Notes under the pieces: generated by a model
Told to the model about the DNA's origin: nothing
Database searches by the model: none
What the model saw: the letters and a program-made list of their open reading frames with translations, nothing else
From: Rheinheimera sp.
GTDB taxonomy: Bacteria > Pseudomonadota > Gammaproteobacteria > Enterobacterales > Alteromonadaceae
Assembly (NCBI RefSeq): GCF_020217005.1
Contig: NZ_JAIWOI010000172.1
Span: 1-10,000, forward strand
DNA length: 10,000 nucleotides
Direction: 5' to 3'
In this document: one piece after another, positions 7,008 through 10,000 of the stretch
Layout of the letters: each line of letters opens with the position of its first letter
Numbering within the stretch: the stretch's first letter is position 1
Translations under genes and position numbers: made by a program

Positions 7008-7910
7008 ATGAAGTGGTCTGTTGCGCTGTTGGCTGGTTTGTTGTGTTACTCCCTGATCGCTGTTGCTGAACAGGCCAGTACACCCCAGACATTGCTGATC
7101 CCTAAACCCCGCTCTGAATTTGATATTAATCACCAGTATTACACCAGTTTATTAGAAAAAGCCCTGACCAAAGCCGCTGCGGGTCGCACAGTACCGGAGC
7201 TGAAAACCACTTTTGCCATGGAACAAGGCCGGGCCTTGCGTGAGTTAGCCAAAGGCGAATCGCTGGATGTGTTTTGGGTTGGCACAGATCTGGCCAAAGA
7301 GCAGGAATTTCGTGCTATTCGTATTCCACTGGAACGTGGTCTGATGGGTTTTCGTAAGTTTATTTTACGCAAAGACTCAGTCGCAAAATTTAACTCAGTC
7401 CGAAGCCTGCAGCAATTACAACAATTCACCGCCTGCCAGGGAGCATTCTGGCCTGATATCGACATTATGCGTCAGTCGGGTTTAAAAGTGGAAGAAGCGC
7501 CTGTATACGAAAACATCTTCAAACAATTAGTCGCCGGGCGTTGTGATTATTTCCCACGGGGTTTACATGAAGGTGTGATCGAGCTGGAAAAACGCCGCTT
7601 TTTGTATCCGGAATTAGTGCGGTACAACAACCTGATGCTGCATTATCCTTTTGCCGTGTACTTTTTTACCCGTAAAACCAATGAGGCTTTGGCGCTTTGG
7701 ATTGAACAAGGGTTGGAGCAAATGATTAATGACGGAGAATTGCTTCAGCATATGCAACAACAGGAACTGACCCGGCATGTATTTCCGCTTCAGCATCAAA
7801 GCTCAGATCCCTGGATCAACATTAAAAATCCGTTATTAAGCCCTGATACACCAGTGACGGATGGCAGGTATTGGTTTCAACCTGAAGACTTTAAAAGCAA
7901 CGACAATTGA
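7008..7910 (+). CDS. Orphan periplasmic solute-binding-like protein (SBP_bac_3 type)
   Basis: The 300-residue product has a classical signal peptide (about 4-20, AVA then cleavage before Glu21) and a soluble body resembling family 3 solute-binding proteins. Supporting stretches are YYTSLLEKAL (44-53), the LDVFWVGTD segment (86-94), and AGRCDYFPRGLHE (176-188), a motif common in gammaproteobacterial transporter substrate-binding domain proteins that are not tied to a transporter. Two cysteines, Cys143 and Cys179, could pair in the periplasm. The leader Cys13 does not form a lipobox. No permease, ATPase or sensor kinase lies nearby, so transport is not supported by context; it could feed a distant transporter, act in signalling, or have another ligand-binding role. 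The start is backed by GAGGGG five bases upstream. aceK follows after 54 bp without a visible terminator, so read-through is plausible. Confidence 0.85.
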   Translation: MKWSVALLAGLLCYSLIAVAEQASTPQTLLIPKPRSEFDINHQYYTSLLEKALTKAAAGRTVPELKTTFAMEQGRALRELAKGESLDVFWVGTDLAKEQEFRAIRIPLERGLMGFRKFILRKDSVAKFNSVRSLQQLQQFTACQGAFWPDIDIMRQSGLKVEEAPVYENIFKQLVAGRCDYFPRGLHEGVIELEKRRFLYPELVRYNNLMLHYPFAVYFFTRKTNEALALWIEQGLEQMINDGELLQHMQQQELTRHVFPLQHQSSDPWINIKNPLLSPDTPVTDGRYWFQPEDFKSNDN

Positions 7911-7964
7911 TATCTGGTCGGATTTCAGTTATTTCTAAACTAAGGTACTTCAGGATCGAATTTT

Positions 7965-9716
7965 ATGCTGCAGGCTACAGAAATAGCTGATCTTATTTTA
8001 AAAGGCTTCCGCCGTCATTTTGGTTTGTTTCAAAAAATCACAGCGTTAGCCAAACAAGGTTTTGCACAAAAAAACTGGCTTGAGTTGCAACGTATCAGTT
8101 CAGAGCGGATTTCCTACTACGACTTAAGGGTGAATGAAACGCTGAACTTGTTACAGCAAAAGTTGACAGGGACAGAACTCAATGACTGCCTGTGGCAACA
8201 GGTAAAACAACAGTACCAGCAGTATTTGTTATTTCATCCACAGGCTGAGTTGGCTGAAACCTTCTATAACTCCGTATTCTGCCGTTTGTATGAACGCAAA
8301 TACTTCCATAATCAGAACATATTTGTCGAATCAACCTTAAGTAAACAACGCCTGCCAGCTCCGGTCGCCTCTGTCTATGAAAGCTATTTTCCGGCTCAAT
8401 ATGGATTAAAACAAAGCATCAGAGCCATAGTTGCAAGTTTTCATCTGCAAGTCCCTTTTGTTGATTTAGAGCGCGATATTCGATTGCTGGTACGCACCTT
8501 TGCGGGTCAATCCAGTCATGGTCATTTTCCTGTGCATCTGGTGCGTTTTGACATTTTAAAGTCACTGTTTTTTCGCAATAAAGCGGCTTACATTGTCGGC
8601 CGGGTAGTCACGCCTGACGGGCAGCAGCCTTTTATTATTCCGCTGCTGCATGATAACGATCAGGGAATTTATGTTGATACCCTGATCACAGATCCACAAC
8701 AAATGACCATCATTTTTGGCTTTTCCCGCGCTTATTTTATGGTCGAAATGACCGTGCCATCAGCTTTGGTGCATTTTCTCAAAGAGCTACTGCCACATAA
8801 AACCCTAGCCGAATTGTATTCGTCAGTCGGCCTGCATAAACAAGGTAAAACCGAGTTCTACCGTGAGCTGCTGACTCACCTGGAGAAGTCCACCGATCAG
8901 TTTGTGGCAGCTCCTGGCATCAGAGGTATGGTGATGATGGTGTTTACCCTGCCCTCTTTCCCTTATGTATTTAAAGTCATTCGTGACAAGTTTGCACCGT
9001 CCAAAGAGTTTGGCCGCGACACGGTCAAGGCCCGGTATCTGCTGGTCAAAAAACACGACAGGGTTGGCCGGATGGCGGACACCATGGAGTATTCAGATGT
9101 GGCGTTGCCGTGCAGTAGGTTCAGCCCGGAGTTGCTGGCGGAATTACAGCACAGCATAGCAGGCTCGATGCAGTTTGAAGGCGATCTGGTGATTATTAAA
9201 CACTTGTATATCGAAAGGCGCATGCTGCCACTGAACCTGTACTTAGAGCAGGCCAGTTACGAACAAAAATGCAAGATGATGGCTGACTATGGCCAGGCAC
9301 TGAAAGATATGATCGCCGCCAATATTTTTCCCGGCGATATGTTATTAAAAAACTTTGGAGTGACCCGCCATGGCCGGGTAATTTTTTATGACTATGACGA
9401 AGTACAGTATTTGCTGGACGTTAATTTCCGCTTTATTCCAAAAACCGATAACTATGACGATATGTTAAGTAACGAGCCCTGGTATTCAGTTGGGCCCGGT
9501 GATGTCTTCCCGGAGCAAATTACCACTTATGTCACGGCACAGAATGATATACGACAGATGCTGATCCAAAGTCATCCGGAATTGATGGACGCGCTCTATT
9601 GGCAACAAAAGCAACAACGCATTCGTGATGGCATAGTCGAAGATGTATTTCCATACCCACAAAGCCAGCGCTTCCATCTTTTATATCCGTCGGACTTTAA
9701 GCCGCAGCCAGGTTGA
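7965..9716 (+). CDS. aceK: Isocitrate dehydrogenase kinase/phosphatase
   Basis: AceK switches isocitrate dehydrogenase off by phosphorylating its active-site serine and on by removing the phosphate, setting the flux between the TCA cycle and the glyoxylate bypass in the cytoplasm. The 583 residues compare with 578 in E. coli. The N-terminal regulatory part (about 1-310) is followed by the kinase/phosphatase core. Highly characteristic stretches are AAPGIRGMVMMVFTLPSF (315-332), FKVIRDKFAP with ATP-binding Lys337, KKHDRVGRMADT with phosphatase Asp372, GDMLLKNFGV with Asp458 and Asn463, and FYDYDE with Asp476 and Asp478. Each is offset by one from the E. coli residue numbers I recall, so all key residues are kept. 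The ATG at 7965 has AGGA at 7952-7955. Usually aceK follows aceBA; here neither aceA nor aceB is adjacent. The gene appears intact with no frameshift. Confidence 0.98.
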   Translation: MLQATEIADLILKGFRRHFGLFQKITALAKQGFAQKNWLELQRISSERISYYDLRVNETLNLLQQKLTGTELNDCLWQQVKQQYQQYLLFHPQAELAETFYNSVFCRLYERKYFHNQNIFVESTLSKQRLPAPVASVYESYFPAQYGLKQSIRAIVASFHLQVPFVDLERDIRLLVRTFAGQSSHGHFPVHLVRFDILKSLFFRNKAAYIVGRVVTPDGQQPFIIPLLHDNDQGIYVDTLITDPQQMTIIFGFSRAYFMVEMTVPSALVHFLKELLPHKTLAELYSSVGLHKQGKTEFYRELLTHLEKSTDQFVAAPGIRGMVMMVFTLPSFPYVFKVIRDKFAPSKEFGRDTVKARYLLVKKHDRVGRMADTMEYSDVALPCSRFSPELLAELQHSIAGSMQFEGDLVIIKHLYIERRMLPLNLYLEQASYEQKCKMMADYGQALKDMIAANIFPGDMLLKNFGVTRHGRVIFYDYDEVQYLLDVNFRFIPKTDNYDDMLSNEPWYSVGPGDVFPEQITTYVTAQNDIRQMLIQSHPELMDALYWQQKQQRIRDGIVEDVFPYPQSQRFHLLYPSDFKPQPG

Positions 9717-9792
9717 ACTTTCACCTGATTGCCACTCAAAATACTGAGGCTGTCAACTAAAGGGTATCAATGCTTTATTAGCTTCAGTACAA

Positions 9793-9826
9793 TGCCGCCG
9801 CCTGAGCAGGCGCAGTGTCTGCGGCA
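9793..9826 (+). repeat. Overlapping GC-rich hairpins ahead of the DTW-domain gene
   Basis: Three perfect pairings can be drawn. The outer stem is TGCCGC (9793-9798) with GCGGCA (9821-9826), enclosing CGCCT (9799-9803) with AGGCG (9808-9812). A competing stem, CGCAG (9811-9815) with CTGCG (9819-9823), shares bases with both and cannot coexist with them. No T-run follows, so this is not a normal intrinsic terminator. If transcribed, it would sit 4 bp before the ribosome site and could influence translation; this is inference. Confidence 0.45.
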
Positions 9827-9829
9827 ATC

Positions 9830-9834
9830 AAGGA
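9830..9834 (+). promoter_or_regulatory. Ribosome binding site selecting the GTG start at 9843
   Basis: AAGGA lies eight bases before the GTG at 9843. The next possible start, ATG at 9864, is too far from it, so the GTG start is preferred. Confidence 0.7.
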
Positions 9835-9842
9835 TAAGTCTT

Positions 9843-10000
9843 GTGTCTCATATCAATTCAGTGATGGCGCTGCGTGAGCGCGAACTACAAAAAACGGTCA
9901 GGGTATTTAATGCCAGGGGTAGCCGTGTTATTCGCTGCCCTTTATGTTTATTGCCAGTGCCTGACTGTATTTGTGCCGCCAAGCCCGCCCCATCCAGCCG
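9843..10000 (+). CDS. DTW-domain protein, probable tRNA-uridine aminocarboxypropyltransferase (N-terminal part)
   Basis: Only 52 codons are visible before the window ends. The protein starts from GTG with a basic N-terminal helix-like segment, then RCPLCLLPVPDCICA (31-45), a Cys-X2-Cys-X6-Cys-X-Cys cluster (Cys32, 35, 42, 44). This cluster just after the N-terminus is the zinc-binding hallmark of DTW-domain proteins, whose bacterial member TapT (YfiP) adds the acp3 group to uridine 47 of tRNA using S-adenosylmethionine. The DTW motif itself lies beyond the window, so the assignment rests on the cysteine pattern and its surroundings. A different small zinc-ribbon protein cannot be fully excluded. 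It follows aceK by 126 bp on the same strand and has its own strong ribosome site; co-transcription with aceK is uncertain. Confidence 0.72.
   Translation, partial: MSHINSVMALRERELQKTVRVFNARGSRVIRCPLCLLPVPDCICAAKPAPSS

Larger units (their letters stand above)
9717..9842. other. Intergenic region between aceK and the DTW-domain gene
   Basis: These 126 bp hold a weak hairpin just at the aceK stop (CAGGT 9709-9713, ACCTG 9723-9727) without a T-run, so it is a poor terminator. A good-looking -10 hexamer TACAAT lies at 9788-9793 but has no clear -35 at the right distance. The overlapping hairpins at 9793-9826 and the ribosome site at 9830-9834 are listed separately. Confidence 0.5.

Noticed and set aside
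9709..9727. Possible aceK terminator
   Set aside because: Five-pair stem with a nine-base loop overlapping the stop codon and no T-run.
1..10000. Mobile element, defence system or CRISPR array
   Set aside because: No transposase, integrase, terminal repeats, repeat-spacer pattern or defence-domain proteins; all genes look like housekeeping or envelope functions.

Overview
The window looks like ordinary chromosome of a free-living gammaproteobacterium. AceK, an SPFH–NfeD pair, a DTW-domain tRNA-modification gene and a 7TMR-DISM c-di-GMP protein fit the Alteromonadales/Chromatiales, with a Rheinheimera-like feel. The genus is inferred from protein style and moderate GC only, not from any search. 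I see no insertion sequence, phage gene, tRNA, rRNA, CRISPR array or compositional break.

Layout, left to right. (1) 2-472 (+) is the 3' part of a ChrR-type two-cupin protein. (2) 475-1536 (-) encodes a predicted lipoprotein alpha/beta hydrolase, convergent with the cupin gene. (3) A 286-bp divergent intergenic region follows, with an A-tract and small inverted repeats. (4) 1823-4366 (+) encodes a large membrane c-di-GMP protein: periplasmic sensor, seven-helix membrane unit, GGDEF domain with a degraded signature, and an EAL domain with its catalytic residues in place. (5) 5806-4376 (-) holds a two-gene operon, SPFH/band-7 protein then NfeD-like protein. (6) 6827-5901 (-) encodes an exported PF00756-type esterase. 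(7) A 180-bp divergent promoter region precedes 7008-7910 (+), an orphan periplasmic solute-binding-like protein. (8) 7965-9716 (+) is aceK, isocitrate dehydrogenase kinase/phosphatase. (9) 9843-10000 (+) is the 5' end of a DTW-domain gene with its zinc-binding cysteine cluster, preceded by overlapping hairpins.

The genes do not form one pathway. Recurring themes are envelope functions (lipoprotein hydrolase, exported esterase, SPFH/NfeD, solute-binding protein), second-messenger signalling (EAL protein) and central carbon control (AceK). The only convincing operon is SPFH–NfeD. The solute-binding protein and aceK lie 54 bp apart on the same strand and may be co-transcribed. I found no clear undescribed system. 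The points most worth checking are the inactive-GGDEF/active-EAL enzyme, the orphan solute-binding protein beside aceK, aceK without aceBA next to it, and the competing hairpins ahead of the DTW gene.
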